Below are positions 11,201 through 24,750 of a DNA stretch of 64,000 nucleotides, piece by piece. The translations under genes were made by a program, and so were the position numbers. Position 1 is the first letter of the stretch. Each line of letters starts with the position of its first letter. A model generated the notes under the pieces. That model did not search any database, had not been told where the DNA came from, and worked only from the letters and a program-made list of their open reading frames with translations. Source of the stretch: Pampus argenteus. Taxonomy: Eukaryota > Chordata > Actinopteri > Scombriformes > Stromateidae. The stretch spans positions 1,592,001 through 1,656,000 of the forward strand of contig CM072864.1 in the NCBI GenBank assembly GCA_036937835.1, in the 5' to 3' direction.

Positions 11201-13461
11201 GAAATCTTAAATAGGCTGATCAATATATAGTGACGAGATGCAACAGTTTTAATGTGATGTGTCACCTAACAAGGTTAAATCTCTGTACTGTGTCTGTGTG
11301 CATAAAGAGGAAAAAAGATGCACGATGAATGGAAAAGAGGTTGAGAGTTGGAGCGGTGACGGTAACAAAAGAAAGGAAGAGTTTGAAAAGAGAAGATGTG
11401 AAGCCAAAATGAGATCAGTGGAGTCGAGAAGAGGAAGGTTAGTAGAGGAGAACGGAGAATAGTGGTGAACAGAGCAGCAGGAAGATGAAAGATGAGCAGG
11501 GTTAAAGAGCTATAACGTAGAATAAAAGAATTAGAAAATAGAAAAGTACGAGAAAGATAAGATGAGCAAAGACGGATGGAAGAAAAGGAGAGCAGAGGAG
11601 GAGGAGAAGAGCGGCCAGCGAATCAACGTGACGTCTGTGGGCTGAGAATCAAAGCAACAAGGGGAAGCCTTTGAGCACCAAGAGCCGCAAGAGTGTGTTT
11701 CTGTGCTCTGTGTGTGTGTGTGTGTGTGTGTAGTGTGTGTGTGTGTGTCTTCATAAAAAATGATAAAGGAGCCGAGACCTCAACAGGCCCAGATTGCTTT
11801 GAAAAGGCCGAATCGGCGCTGTCACTTTGTTCTTCCAACAAAATGATAATAATAGTCTTCCTAAGACAGACACACACACACACACACACACACACAACAC
11901 TCACCAGTCCATATCATTTGGGGACTTGCTGTGATGTGGGTCTCCATGGAAACGGCAACAACTTAGTGCTGGCTGATGTATAAAGACAGTGAGCATTGCA
12001 CCTGAGGTGAAAAGGAGGGAGAAGAGGGGGAAGGGAAGAGAAACACAGCGAAGAAAGAAAAGACCACTCAGAGAGACTCATCATGTCGATGAAATTACAG
12101 CTAAATTCTTCAATAACAGTCTGGTTTTATCATTTTTATGATTTCTCTCTGATTTTGTTGAAGACATCTTGGTTTTCAATCCAGAAACGTACATTTAATT
12201 AATACTGTTCCACATTTGCATATAAATGAATCTCAGTTTTGTTTCACTTTGCATTTCTTTCGTCATATGAGACAGCAGCAGTTTGATCTGCTGCTCGAAG
12301 CATTTACTCAAACGTTTCTCAGATGATTTTCTTTTGCTTTAACTTATGAAACCTGATGAGTTATTACGAGCAATGAAACAGAGACTAAGAACAACAACGT
12401 AGATGTTTTAGCTCCGTCATGGATCTCTACCAACTCCTGGAGGACATATGTGGCTCTTTAGCTGCTCCTGGAGGACATATGTGGCTCTTTAGCTGCTAAA
12501 TGCTCCACTATGTTCACCAGCTGGTTGCTGACTGTGTCTGTTCTCTGTTGGTTCATCACTACAAGCATCGTCTTTCACATCATAGTCATTTCAGCCAGTT
12601 TTAACGCTGAGCTATTGCATTCAATGGCTCCTCCCATATGTTGAATATTGTTTTTTTCCTAGGATGGTGACAGAATGACCTGCCTTACTCGGCCTGGCCC
12701 CTGATTGGCTAGCCTTTCTCTATAATCTTAGTAAAGATAGTCCCTTATCTATGTTACCACACCTTGTGCTATAACAACCTTCCATGTAGGAAAGGACTGA
12801 TATTTCTCTGATATTCTCAGACTGTTATCTTAGTCTAATAATATCAGCACCTTATCTTATTTATGATGTAGCAGTGGGAGATTCTTCATCACTCTGCTGT
12901 AGGAGGTGTTTTCCTGCATTTAGAGAGTGTCAACTTGTGTGTATCTTTGCTTTGTGTTCAGATGTAATTGAGTTGATGAGTTCATTGCACTCCTACAGCT
13001 CCAACTGTAATCTGAAAGTGTCTGATTTTAATGATGTGTATATATTATATATATGTGTGTGTGAGAGAGAGGAACTGAATACCTTTGTTTTTAAATGTAA
13101 TCATTATAACGTTATATTTACCTTGCAAACCATCCATCTCAATGCATTTGGTTTAAAATAACTCTATCAAGCTTTGAATGAGTTTCCAGTTGTTTTAAAG
13201 CCCTCAAGCTGCTTTAGAAACATTACTGCTGTTCGATGCTGACACCTTACGATCCATTTTGCAGGTAACGAGCCGTCGCCACTTGGCACGGTGGAGAGCT
13301 ACAACCCAGTGAAGCGGCGCTGGGAGTACGTGGCACCTATGCCCACTGCACGCTGCTCCTCCGCTCTCCTGCAGACAACCAGCATGCTCTTTGTTATCGG
13401 TGGAGTCGCCCAGGGACCCAGTAATGCCGTGGAAGCCCTCTGCTTACAGGAAACAGTGTGA
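6508..13461 (+). CDS. klhdc8b: klhdc8b-like kelch-repeat gene, last two coding exons (partial, 5' part outside or not found)
   Basis: Two coding exons, 6508-6609 and 13265-13461, join at a phase-1 intron to give about 100 residues that match the C-terminus of kelch domain-containing protein 8. The stretch contains RADFVAG, then VIAAGGLGNEPSPLG, then MPTARC and VIGGVAQGP, and ends in VEALCLQETV before the TGA at 13459-13461. GGLG and IGGV are the double-glycine ends of the last two kelch blades; W in the blade between them is also present. KLHDC8B fits better than KLHDC8A because of LFVIGGVAQGP and NxPxPLGxVES. Family members are about 350 aa, built from kelch blades forming a beta-propeller; KLHDC8B has been described as a midbody protein in dividing cells. 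The preceding exons were not found in 1-6507, so they probably lie further 5'. A 6.65-kb intron separates the two exons. Confidence 0.85.
8175..8250. repeat. (GT)n/(GC)n alternating purine-pyrimidine tract
   Basis: About 75 bp of uninterrupted alternating GT with embedded GCGCGCGC, located in the last klhdc8b intron. Such tracts favour left-handed DNA in vitro; no function is shown by the sequence. It gives false open frames on both strands. Confidence 0.85.
11709..11895. repeat. paired (GT)n and (CA)n microsatellites in inverted arrangement
   Basis: A GT tract at about 11709-11749 is followed 120 bp later by a CA tract at about 11870-11895. Together they are inverted repeats that could pair in RNA, but this may be chance. 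Confidence 0.75.
13265..13461 (+). CDS. klhdc8b: klhdc8b terminal coding exon with stop
   Basis: The acceptor is TTTTGCAG at 13257-13264; the first two bases (GT) complete the split glycine codon of GGLG. The exon encodes the last full kelch blade and the conserved C-terminus and stops at TGA 13459-13461. Only the coding part is bounded here; the transcript continues into the 3' UTR. Confidence 0.85.
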
Positions 13462-13491
13462 CACAAACACACAGACACACACACACGGGGG

Positions 13492-13497
13492 AATAAA
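13492..13497 (+). terminator. possible polyadenylation signal of klhdc8b
   Basis: AATAAA lies 31 bases after the stop codon, just after a short CA-rich stretch. This would make a very short 3' UTR, so a later signal may be the one used. Confidence 0.35.
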
Positions 13498-16400
13498 TGA
13501 AAACTGGCATTGATATTTTATTCATGTATGTGCGTAAAAACACATGAACTGGATCCACAGATGAAATTCTCCACACTCAGATACTTTTCTACCGATATGC
13601 CCACCTGATGGATTCCTCTTCTCCACTCAAACAACTGTTGTTGTTTTTTATTGGAGCTGTAGAGACAGTTTCTGATGCAGCTGGACAGCCAATCAGACGC
13701 AAGGACAGAAAACTGACAGCTTTTCTATCCGAGGAAGACAAAAAACACACACACAGTGTCTAAAGAAACAACATGCCTTTGAACTGTTGAGCATTTTTCT
13801 GATTAAAAGCAGGGTACTTTTCTGGATATTAAAGGAACATAGGGCCATATCTGTATCTCTTCTCTCCCCTGCTGCTGAACAGCAAGCTCGGACTCTTTTC
13901 TATGACTTCAGAAACACCTGGTTCAGTTTTAGATCTTCTGGGAATGTGAAAGTCTCTTTCGGTTCTTCTGTTTTTTTTGTTGCTGTGTTTCTTTTATTTG
14001 TAGTTGCAGAAAAGTTGACAGCGGTCGAGCTTGTTTGCTGCACATCTGTCCACCTCCGCTACAACATCAGCACCAGAGTAATCAGTCACCGAGCTCAAAT
14101 AGTTCCTCACACAGCAGCACGGGGAGATAAAGCGGCTTGTGGAGTGAATGCAGTTTCTCATCCCTGCTGCACTGACGCATCGTAACACAGATAAATAATA
14201 ATTTCAACATCAACTTCCTGACATGTTGGATTTCCCTTGTGTTTTATGACTGATAGCAGCACACTGTATTCTTTACCTCAGTGATATCAGGGGATGGTGG
14301 ATACCTGGGCAACAGTATGTACAGATTAGTTTTCATTTTAACTCTTATGGTTGTGTCCAGTCCATGATCATAGGCACTGCCCATTAGCATAAGAACATAT
14401 GGTAGAGTTGTCTATTTAAAATGTATTAATAATCTCCTCTAGGCTTTTCTCCTTTATGGAGGCTTGCAGCTCTACTTAGCTTTAATTCACAGCCAATACA
14501 AAGCAAAAACAAATGTTAAAACATATCAAACCACTCATAGAAACGTTTCCAATCCTGCAGCATTATCTGCTCCTGCACACCATGTTCAGTATGTTTCAAA
14601 CTATCAGAAATACGCCGCTGCAGGACACATGCTTGTTCTAAAAATCTGTCATCACATATCAATTAAACATGACGGGTCGAGTGCAGGTCAACCTGTCACC
14701 GTCTTTGATGCCTTCTCTAAGTTACACCTGACAGGGACTCACCACAACGTCACAAGCTATGCAGTCAGATAGTTAGTGAAGCGACACAAGTGCTTGTGAG
14801 TCTCACTAATATATAATTGATAATGATAATTGATCCTTCGCATACTAAAGGCCTAACCTGTAACCTGCATAGTCATAGTCTAGATGTTAGGAGCTGAGGG
14901 GCTTGTTAGAGTAGATTATTAGACATTATTATTGGGTTTGTTAGGATAGAGGAGCTGGTCAGCTGTGTTGTAGAAAGCTGAAGTGAAACATACTGAACAT
15001 ATAAATCAGTGACGGTGGACTGAACTGTTTTCACATGTTGATATGTTTTAACATCCATCGTAACTAAAGCAGCTACGAACCTTTCATAACCCTCTTCCAG
15101 TCCTACGCTGGTAAAGACAGATTTTTTGGTGGAGGTGTGAGGCTTTGTGTACCGGAGCGATGATGGAGCGGCGCTGCAGAGGAATAACTCTGTAGTGTGT
15201 TACTGCGGGGTCTTTTTTATCCTGCAGCTCTTCTACCGAGGCCTCCACCAGTTTTCAGCTCCTCCATCCTGAATGAATTATCATAACACGATGATATCAG
15301 TTATGACTTGGCTGATGTGGTCCGAGATGATGGTAAAGAAGCAAAGAATTATGGGCTCCACCTAAACAGAAAAAAATGTTTATTGAGATAATATGTTATA
15401 AAAGGCCACACATATTGAATCTATGTATTATGTAAAGCCATTTTTCCATTATAACAGTTGATGTACTACGTTGCACTTTTAGTGAAATCCTCATTAGTTG
15501 GTGATTTAGCAGCTTAATTTGCTCTATTCTTCTTCCCTGCTGCCTGGAGAATACCAGTGATGCTGTTTGCTCTAGTAAAGTTTTGAGTTTATTTTCATTT
15601 ATATGGTGGCTGGGTGATTAAAGGTGCAACGAAATCACAAACAGACATGAGATTCACAGCAGTGAGGAAGAAACTGGAAAGTTAATTATTTCAACACATG
15701 TTCAAAGTAAAGACTCACCCCGGCGTTGTGATTGCACGGTGCATCGTCTTTATGCTTTTATTTGATGCATCCAAACTATTTTAAATACCTGAATAAATGT
15801 TGCAGGTGTATGAAGAGCATCTAATGTGATACATGAACAGGACTGAACCTCTATTTAATATTATTATATTATTCATACATAGAGGGAGAGAAAGACAATA
15901 ATCAGTTAGAAACACAGATAAGCACAAAGAGAGAAAGAGCTATCTCTGGTCCTCAAAACACACACACACACACACCTGTTCACTGTCACCTGCCTCATTT
16001 CATATATCCTTCTGGTCTGCACACCTTGTTAACTGAGTCAGACATCTATTGCTGTGAGAGCATAAGATGCTGTTGGAGCTCAGATGAGATGCCAGTTGAC
16101 AGTCGGTTATTTCTGGTGCTGCATTGTGCAACTAATTGAGTGTGTTGGGTACAAGCCACATACTCATCACATATATACACACACACACACAGTCCTCTAC
16201 AGGCCATGTACACAGACCTGCATGCCTGAACGAATGTTTGCAAGCATGTTTGAAGGTTAAGACTTGGTTTTAGGGTTAGACTTGGGTTTAGGTTCAGTTT
16301 AGGGTAAGAGGCTGCAGAAACCTTTATGTCATAAAGAAAGAAATACAACGTTTTAACAGTTATCATACAACGAATGTGAGTATGTGGCCCATCTGTTGTT

Positions 16401-18779
16401 GTTTTACAGATGCATCTTTCATGGTGTCACAGCAGATGTTTTATGTTGCAGTACCACAGTTGACCACTGCAGAGAATTGGCAGCAACTTTAACACAATAA
16501 AGTTGCATTAATTGATTTCTTATTGGCTACTTGGGAGCAACAGAAACAAGCAGTAAACACAGGACTGTATTATTATGACTTTAAGACAGCTGACAAATTA
16601 CACATTAGCATTTATTCAGAGTTTCTAGCCACTTGATGAAAAAAAAAAGCTCTTTGACACAATTTACATGATACAGTTGAATCCTGAATGAATTCTGGGA
16701 CTTTGCCAAAGATAGCTCCTTCTTTTGGTTGTCTGGTTTCTTTTGTTTCATCAGTGTCAGCTTGTTTTTTTGTTGTTTTTTTAGAGATCATGCTTCATAA
16801 ATCTGCTTTTCTGGCTCCTGATGTGACGTACGTGTTTGGTTGTTTTCTCATTGGAGTGAAATCACAGAAACACACGACAACAAGAGCAGGATGCTTCAGT
16901 ACAGGTAGCAGCTAATTACAGGCTGTACTTTTTTAGTGGGCCATGAGCAGATGATGCACAAGCATATGTAAATGTATTCATACAGGACTAGTTGGAAGCT
17001 AAAATATATTGTAGACCTGCTTCTTATGACAACAGCATCAATATTGTTTTAATTAGCATGAGTTTTTAGGATTTACTAAAGAATATCTGCAGAAGGCACA
17101 GAGCAGTTTAACCAGCAATAAGTGCCCTAACATTTTAACAGTACGGATATGTATAATGTTTATTATTATTATTTATTATCAGGAGCAAACAGACCTGGCT
17201 CACATTGCCCCAAAAAGTTGCCTTGTCTTTCATTACCTCTCAAACATTTGTAGAAACAGTAGATCCCCGTTTGTCCAAGACACATTCAGGGTCCTCTGTT
17301 GGTGTCGGCGCTCTGTGTATCTGTGCCTTGGTTCACAGACGGGGGGGAGGAGGGTTTATTGATGAAAGATGGAGGTGGAAGATGTTGAATTCACACTGTG
17401 TTCAGTTTTATCAACATTTATTTTTGACTATAAAGTTGTTGTTTGTTTTTTTTTTGTGCGGGGAAACTTGAACACAACTTCCTGGTCAACAGTGGGTGGT
17501 GTCAACACCCGCAGGTAGCATAAATGTGTTTTAACCTGTAGTTTAAAAACTGTAAAAAAATCCCCTTGTTTTTATTATATCATGATTATGGATAAGGTGA
17601 TCAGGATTATCAGTAATATTTTGTTTGTTCACTGTGTTGACCTCCAGGTGTTTGTGTTGTTTATTGAGGTTGTGAGGTGACAGACGTGTCGTGGTGTTAT
17701 CCAGATCTGAGCTGGGTTTGTCACATGTTATGTGTTCCAGTATTTCTTCGCTTGGGATGATGTTGCAGCAAATATTTTCTAAATATGAGGATATAAATCT
17801 GTTTATTTTCACCATGTCGGTCAGATGAGATATACAATATGTAAACCCACAGTTCAATGTATGTTTCCTACGAGTATAAATACCTAGAAATTGTTATATT
17901 TAGTATGAAAAGAACGTTTTTTTTCAACTTATGGAAGCTGCTGAATTCAGAAAATACTGGTGAATTTCAGCATCTTATTATTATTATTATTTTTTTTTAT
18001 CTTGTGACTCACATCTCACAACACACGCAGCCTGAGAGCCGCCGAGCTGCTGCCGAGTGTTCAGTGAAACTAGTTTGTACATTTTGACAGAAACCTGCTC
18101 CTCTTCTGATCTCTCTCTCGCTGTACTGTGCTGTTTCCCTGCAGTGATTAACATGGTAGAAACTCAGTGAACTGCTTTGTGGTCTCAGTGGATCAGTATT
18201 GCCATGTGCTCTGTGTGTGCAAATGTGATTAGGGAGATTTACAGAAGTGGATGAAATGTATACTGAACGTGATAAGACAGAATATTAAACACAAGGGAGG
18301 ACTCATTTAGATGCCATGCAGTAAGGCAATGTGTAAGAAGCACTAAAAATTACATATATTCTTATTTATTGTTATGTTTATACTATTTTTATCCTTATAA
18401 ATGAAGTTACAGGTGCACAGAAACAAACGATGCTCCCGTAGAGACGCTAACATCAACTAGAGACGCCAGTTTAACAGCACTGAGGATCAATTATATACAT
18501 TCAATAATAATATTGACTAAAAAATATACTATTATTTTAGGTTTCACACATGTATATATTGTTTATAATAATTAAACTGCATTCATGGAGACAACAAACA
18601 TCTGTTTCATTCAAACGTAGATCAGATCAATTCAGTAATTTCTAAACATTTTATCAATAACATCATAAAAGCTGTCACATTTATTTATTGTATTTTAATA
18701 CAATAATAATAATAAAAATAGAATTATAGCATTAAACATAATTACAATATTTGCAGTAACTAACTCTGAAACATATGAG

Positions 18780-19085
18780 ACCTGCAGGCGATTAGCGTAG
18801 CTTAGCATAACAATAAATAAATAAATTAAATAAATAAATAACATCTAGCATCAAAAAGTAAAACGTAACGTTACATCTTGTTTTTTTGTTTTTTGTTTTT
18901 AAATCTGTAAACAAACAATGAAGGGATATTAAGTTTTGGACAAACAACATACAGCAGACCAGCTGTTTTCAGGCTTTATGCTAAGCTAGGCTAATAACCT
19001 CCTGGCTCTAGTACAACATCTCCTCCCAGAGTCAAAAAGAAAACAAATAAGTTTATTATCCAAAATGTTTGACTATTCCTTTAAT
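18780..19085 (+). mobile_element. diverged copy of an abundant fish interspersed repeat
   Basis: The right part contains TTTATGCTAAGCTAGGCTAA, then a spacing and the terminal words CCAAAATGTTTGACTATTCC TTTA (at 19060-19083). This matches the remembered consensus of a very common fish repeat that ends in an 'aaaatgt.gaactattccttta' block. The left boundary is unclear. Shorter pieces of the same block lie at about 34790-34830 and 35470-35550 inside the SRCR gene. Confidence 0.5.
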
Positions 19086-22000
19086 CCAAACACACGTTAT
19101 GCATTTGCTGATGCAAAGTTAATTTAACATAATTTATGCTGCTTGATTATAGAAACAAACAAGACGTCAGGAGGAGTTTTTCTTTTCCATAAACCGACCG
19201 ACAGAGTGAAACAACAAGGAGATATGTGGGCATTACTTTTGTTATTATAATTGTCATTATAATAATAATAGTAATCATATTAATACTAATTGTTGTGGTT
19301 GTTGTTGTCATTGTAGTAGATTGACGTGACACTGCAGTGTGTTTTTAAGCTGTCGGCTGGGATGAGACATACAAAACAAAAAGAGTTTGAGGATGTACGA
19401 AAGAGTCCAGAGCAGGACTGAATTATTATTATTAATAATATTAAGAGATGAAGGATGATGTGATGAAAACAAGCCTGCCAATCACAACGTCACATGACAC
19501 AAATCAGAAAGGTTCAATGAAAAGTTTACTGACAGGTTTAAGGTCACTAATAATAAGTTTCCATTCATTACTTCAGAATAATAAACAGAATAATAATAAT
19601 ACCCTGCATCCATTTACCACCTACAAATAAAAAAGACAAAAACATCACATGACTTTTATTTTGGAGTCGTGGTTCGGCTGCAGGTCCATCAGGGTGATGA
19701 GTGTTGTATCTGTAGCCGGCGTCAGTGTGGCTGGCAGGCTTCGGTTTTCTGTGACTCCAGTGCAGTAGTTCAGTGCCTATACTAAATGTGAGGTAGTGCC
19801 TCAACTATCAATCCTGTTCTATAATAAACTATTTTGACTTGTTGTCTGATTACATATGTCCTGTGTACTTTTTTCCCTTCTTGGACTGACAGAGAGAAAG
19901 AGAGCGGAGCGAGGAAGAAATGACAGGAAAAAGGAGCATACGAGGCGTTCTAGTTCCATAAAAAATGTCATTTGATCCATAATAGATGAAGCTGACATCA
20001 AAACCCACTTCGAATGCAGCACGTGGACGGACCTACGTAGCACCTATGTAGAGGGAAAGAAGACTTTAAATGAGCATTACTTCACACACATTGTGATGTA
20101 CGACGGTCAGCTGCTCCTCTTCACACAGTCTGTCACACAGAACAGGCGTCATGTTAAATACAAGCTGCCGTCTTCAGGAAACACTCATTAACACTGTGAT
20201 GTTGTGAGTGAAATGATGCTTTCACAGTTTTTCTTACATCTGTAGGTGATCAGAAAGCCTTTCATGCACGTTACGCAAGTGAGAAATTAGCTGCAAATGA
20301 ACCTCAGCCTCCGGTGAATATTCACAGAGGATCAGTAAAGCGTCACTTTATAGACTAATGAGAGTTTGACAGCAGATGAAGGCGTCCGCTGGCATCGTAA
20401 GTGCTGTCTGAAGCTTGAAACTAGAGGTTGGAGTGAGATGAGGAAGAGGCGTCGTCATCAGTTCTGGTTTCCAGCTGACTGTCTTTAAAAGAAGAAAATT
20501 ATAAAACGGGTTCAAGATATGATTAAATATATATGATAGACTGACGCTGCATGTCCAAGGCAAAACTCAACAATCTACACAGAAGATGTTTTATCATTTC
20601 ATGCTCTGCTTTAGTTTCTCCACCTGTTTCAGGTCACATGACACCGACTACATGAACTTCAGAGTCTACACAGGCGACCGGATGAATGTATTTGTCTTTT
20701 TTTGAAAACATTTGGTGCCACAGAGACGACCAGCAACACCCTAACAAGCATCCCGACCTCATCGGATAAGCCTCATAGCTCACTTGGTTCTTAGGATGTC
20801 TGCAGCTTCTCCGTCAGCTCAAACCTGAAACTATCTCAGGATAACATGTCGTCATCCGTTTCCTCAGTAAGAGGAACCTTCTCAACTTTCTTCTGATTTC
20901 TTGTTGGTTAAACGTCCAAACTGTCCAGCACCTTGAACAGTCCTATCTAGAGTATTTCTCTGGTGTTTTTGTCTTATGCTGATGAGCCCAACCAGTGAAT
21001 CTTTTGGGAGGATTTGAATCGGCTCAATAGCCAGAGAGACAAGAGTTGAGCGAGCATGTCCAGCAGCAGCCTGCAAGCTGTCCCAACACCTCTGATGCTA
21101 CCAGCAGTCCAACAACAGTCACTGGCACTGGAAACTAAAGCTTCCACCCCGTTACTACTGTAAGTCTTTTGTCTGCAGCTGGACATAGAAACAGAAGGGA
21201 AGAAAAAGACACGGCTGCAGGAGAAAGCCAGCGTCTTAAATCCATGCAATTAGATCCATTGTTCCTCATCTTTACTACTGAGCAGACAGCGTTAGATAAC
21301 AGTGACAGCAAGGAGGAAAAAGTGAGACAGAAACACCCCCACAGAAACTGCTGAACCACTGTTAGTCCAAATTGACTTTAAGGGCAAAGCAATTAAAGTG
21401 ATGAACACTACTCAGTTACTTTCTGCACTGCAAATTAGAGGAAACGTGTCCTGTGCAGCTCTTTGTTACCTCGCATTAACTCAAGTCAAACAGAGCATTA
21501 GGCTGATTAATGATAATTAGTAATAAAAGAATAATGATAACTCTATAACCTCTTCTAATTTATGTCACGTAACAGTGATGATAAACACGTTGAAGATGCA
21601 GAAATATAAGGTGGAACTCAAGCTGAATATGAAGTTAGTTGAGGCTGTGCATAATAATGTCACATTAAACAGGTTTCTAATGTCTCCAACTGTTAAAGGG
21701 CCACGAGGAAGAATAATCAGGGCAGTTTCTCACAGGGAACGTGCACACTGACGATGGTAGGAGTCTGGCTCATACTGCAACCTTATTATTTTCCCCAGTC
21801 AGACAAAAAAACAGCAAATAAACAGCAAAAAATCCCGACTCTGAGTGTGATGAACATGCTGGATGTTTTATTTAACAGCAGGACGGCAGCACGTACGGAT
21901 CAAGGCCTTCACGTCTGTCTGCACATTGATTATACACACACATATTTGGTCATCAGGTCTGATTGATTGATTTTTCTTCATGTTGCTCCAGTTGGACGTT

Positions 22001-22264
22001 TCCACGGCGTCACTCTGCAGGATGATGTGTGATGTTTACTAGAAAAGCTGTTTTCACATTCATCTGCTCGATTTGGAAAGTTTCTCTGTGCTCATTGAAA
22101 ATCAGATTTTAAGTGGTTTGGTCAACAAGCAGCTCCAATAAGAGACAGTGAACAATTTAACAAGATAGTTGAACATTTTATATGAAAAACATGTCAGACC
22201 CGAGTTATTGTTGAAAAAAAGAGGATTTTTCTGATCATGTCTGAAGGGGATCTTTAAGCTTTAA

Positions 22265-22269
<5 letters not shown>

Positions 22270-22319
<50 letters not shown>
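22270..22319. repeat. (TG)n microsatellite, about 25 units
   Basis: Uninterrupted GT dinucleotides over about 50 bp. Confidence 0.95.
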
Positions 22320-22323
<4 letters not shown>

Positions 22324-22674
22324 AGAATATGGAGATGATGGCTGTTCATTTATAGGTTGCCCTCCGCTCCGTCTCCATCAGCGGATGGGAGTCGATCTCT
22401 GGCCTCCATGATTTCTCTCTTTGTGTTTAACAAAGGGCCAAATTAAAGCCCAGAAAAATGACATTTATAATCATCCTTTAAGGCAAAAGGAGAAAAAAAA
22501 TGAAAGCATGCCAGCATGTTTTTTTTTACTCATCAGGCAGGATTGTGCTTCCCACAGAAATACTTTTACAAAGTAGAAATTACTTCTTTCCTGTTGAGAG
22601 GACACAATCCAAGCAGTTGTCTGTTTCTGCCATCTAGTGGTGGAAACACGCCACTGCAATGCTCTGCTCAACAT

Positions 22675-22765
22675 CAAGTATTCAGACTTTTTACTTCAGT
22701 AACAGTAGAAATACTACAAGTACAAATCCGGCATTCAAAAATATGAGTAAAAGTACAGAGATGTG
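22675..22765. repeat. fish 'AAGTAAAAGTAC'-type interspersed repeat fragment
   Basis: CAAGTATTCAGAC, ACAGTAGAAATAC and GAGTAAAAGTACAG words in the order found in an abundant fish repeat built of 'agtaaaagtac' segments. Other fragments lie at about 26056-26165 and 45890-45995. Family name not assigned. Confidence 0.45.
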
Positions 22766-23245
22766 TGGCTCCTCTCAGAGTGTGATAGTATGAAATATAT
22801 TATATTGTGTTATTATATTAATGTATTCAGTGAAGAAGTTCAGAGGTGATTTGTTGTATATGAATGAACTCAGGTGTAACTTTATTTATGGACACAGATG
22901 ATTTATTGATTGGTTATTGATGATTTATTTATCTGATTTATTTGTTCTAGCCTTCTTTTAGCCTCAATTCAGGATTATTTGTGTTTATAGTTTTGTTTTA
23001 TTGATCGTCTCATTTAATTTTTTGTATTTTTTGTATTTTTTGTATTTTTTGTATTTTTGTATTTTTTGTATTTTTTGTATTTTTTGTATTTTTTGTATTT
23101 TTTTGCAGTTGACAAGTGAACCTGAACTGGACTTGGTTACATGTAAGTAATACTTATACATTATAATGCTGTAGCTACTGGTGTTGGGGCTGGTTTTAAT
23201 GTAAAGTCACATCAACAGATTAATGGACAAAGTGTGGAAAGAGTA

Positions 23246-23712
23246 AATGCATATGTCTGTCTGCTGCTGTATAGCAATAATATAATATAATATAATATAA
23301 TATAATATAATATAATATAATATAATATAAATATTATAAATGCATATGTCTGTCTGCTGCTGTATAGCAATATATAATATAATATAATATAATATAATAT
23401 TATAAATGCATATGTCTGTCTGCTGCTGTATAGCAATTTATAATATAATATAATATAATATAATATAAATATTATAAATGCATATGTCTGTCTGCTGCTG
23501 TATAGCAATATATAATATAATATAATATAATATAAATATTATAAATGCATATGTCTGTCTGCTGCTGTATAGCAATATATAATATAATATAATATAAATA
23601 TTATAAATGTATATGTCTGTCTGCTGCTGTATAGCAATATATAATATAATATAATATAATATAAATATTATAAATGCATATGTCTGTCTGCTGATGTATA
23701 GCAATATATAAT
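23246..23712. repeat. VNTR: 7 copies of a conserved 30-35-bp core separated by (TATAA)n spacers
   Basis: The core begins AAATGCATATGTCTGTCTGC and ends at TATAGCAATA. Copies start near 23246, 23339, 23405, 23478, 23546, 23606 and 23677. Spacers of TATAATATAA-type pentamers vary in length, so the period ranges from about 60 to 93 bp. One copy has GTATATG for GCATATG and one has CTGATG for CTGCTG. The cores are almost identical, which indicates recent expansion. Confidence 0.93.
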
Positions 23713-24025
23713 AAAATATAATATAATATAAAGTTTAGTTTTTAAAATATATAATTTTTCTGTACTAATAATTCACAATTTAATAAATATAAATTGTACA
23801 TTTGCAGTTAATTTTCCCATTTAAAACTAAAATATTTTAGGATATAATATAAACATATATTAGGATAGAAGGGACTTTTCTATGTACTATATATCTATAT
23901 ATATATATATTACTAATAGATGATAAACATGCATACGTGTTTGGCAGATGAATATCTTCCTGTTTGTCGCCTCCCTTTCCGGCGAGTCTTTACGGTCAGA
24001 GACGGTACCATGAGATTCAAAGTGA

Positions 24026-24064
<39 letters not shown>

Positions 24065-24696
24065 ACACGCAGAGACGTGTTACTTTCAGGTAGATCAAAG
24101 GTGTTTATGCAAAGCAACATCGTTCTCATAAAATTTAAATATCCAAATCCTGTTGGTGGTAACATTTACACACAAAGATGCAGCACGGATACATAAAACA
24201 GATCAAACGTTGCATTTTAGATTTTTGATTTACACTTTATTTGAAAGTCGTTGCAACAAACTGCAGTTTTTAAATCAAATTTAACAAAATGTAAAGAAAT
24301 AATAACATGGATAATTCAATCAAATATAAGATGTAAAAAAAAGAAGACTATAAAACAAAAATAAAAACTTAGTTTTACAATCCAACTTCACATTCTTTAC
24401 ATTTGATGTTGAATTTGCAGAAGTCAGTTTGTACTTATAAGTACTGCTCGTTAATTTAGTTTTTTTTAAACTTAATGCTGTTTGAGGCTACTACATAATT
24501 ACACATTACTGCACTGTAGTACTCAAAATATTATATATTATAGTATTATTATTTTTTTATTGCATACAGTAACACTATGTGCTACAGTTACATACTGCAG
24601 AATTAGAGAAAAATGAATATATTATATACTTATGAATATATAATTTTATATAGTATACAGTTTTTTTGGGTTTAGTTTTGTACAGTACATATGAAT

Positions 24697-24698
24697 AT

Positions 24699-24749
<51 letters not shown>

Positions 24750-24750
24750 T
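24697..24750. repeat. (TTTA)n microsatellite
   Basis: About 13 perfect TTTA units. Confidence 0.95.

Larger units (their letters stand above)
6611..13264 (+). other. last intron of klhdc8b
   Basis: No exon recognised. It contains (CA)n at about 7540-7561 and 7749-7767, an alternating GT/GC tract at 8175-8250, (GT)n at 8836-8862, TA/TG tracts at 10701-10742, (GT)n at 11709-11749, (CA)n at 11870-11895, and a 31-bp tandem duplication at about 12436-12498 (the word TCCTGGAGGACATATG occurs twice). Confidence 0.7.

Noticed and set aside
13265..13461. Assignment of the kelch gene to klhdc8a
   Set aside because: The C-terminal LFVIGGVAQGP and PLGTVES words fit KLHDC8B better, though with only about 100 residues the choice is not final.
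13787..14185. 132-codon open frame on + strand
   Set aside because: No similarity, no splice partner, composition like surrounding non-coding DNA.
23212..23704. Long - strand frames with repeated SSRQTYAF
   Set aside because: Produced by the composite VNTR; no start context, no homologue.
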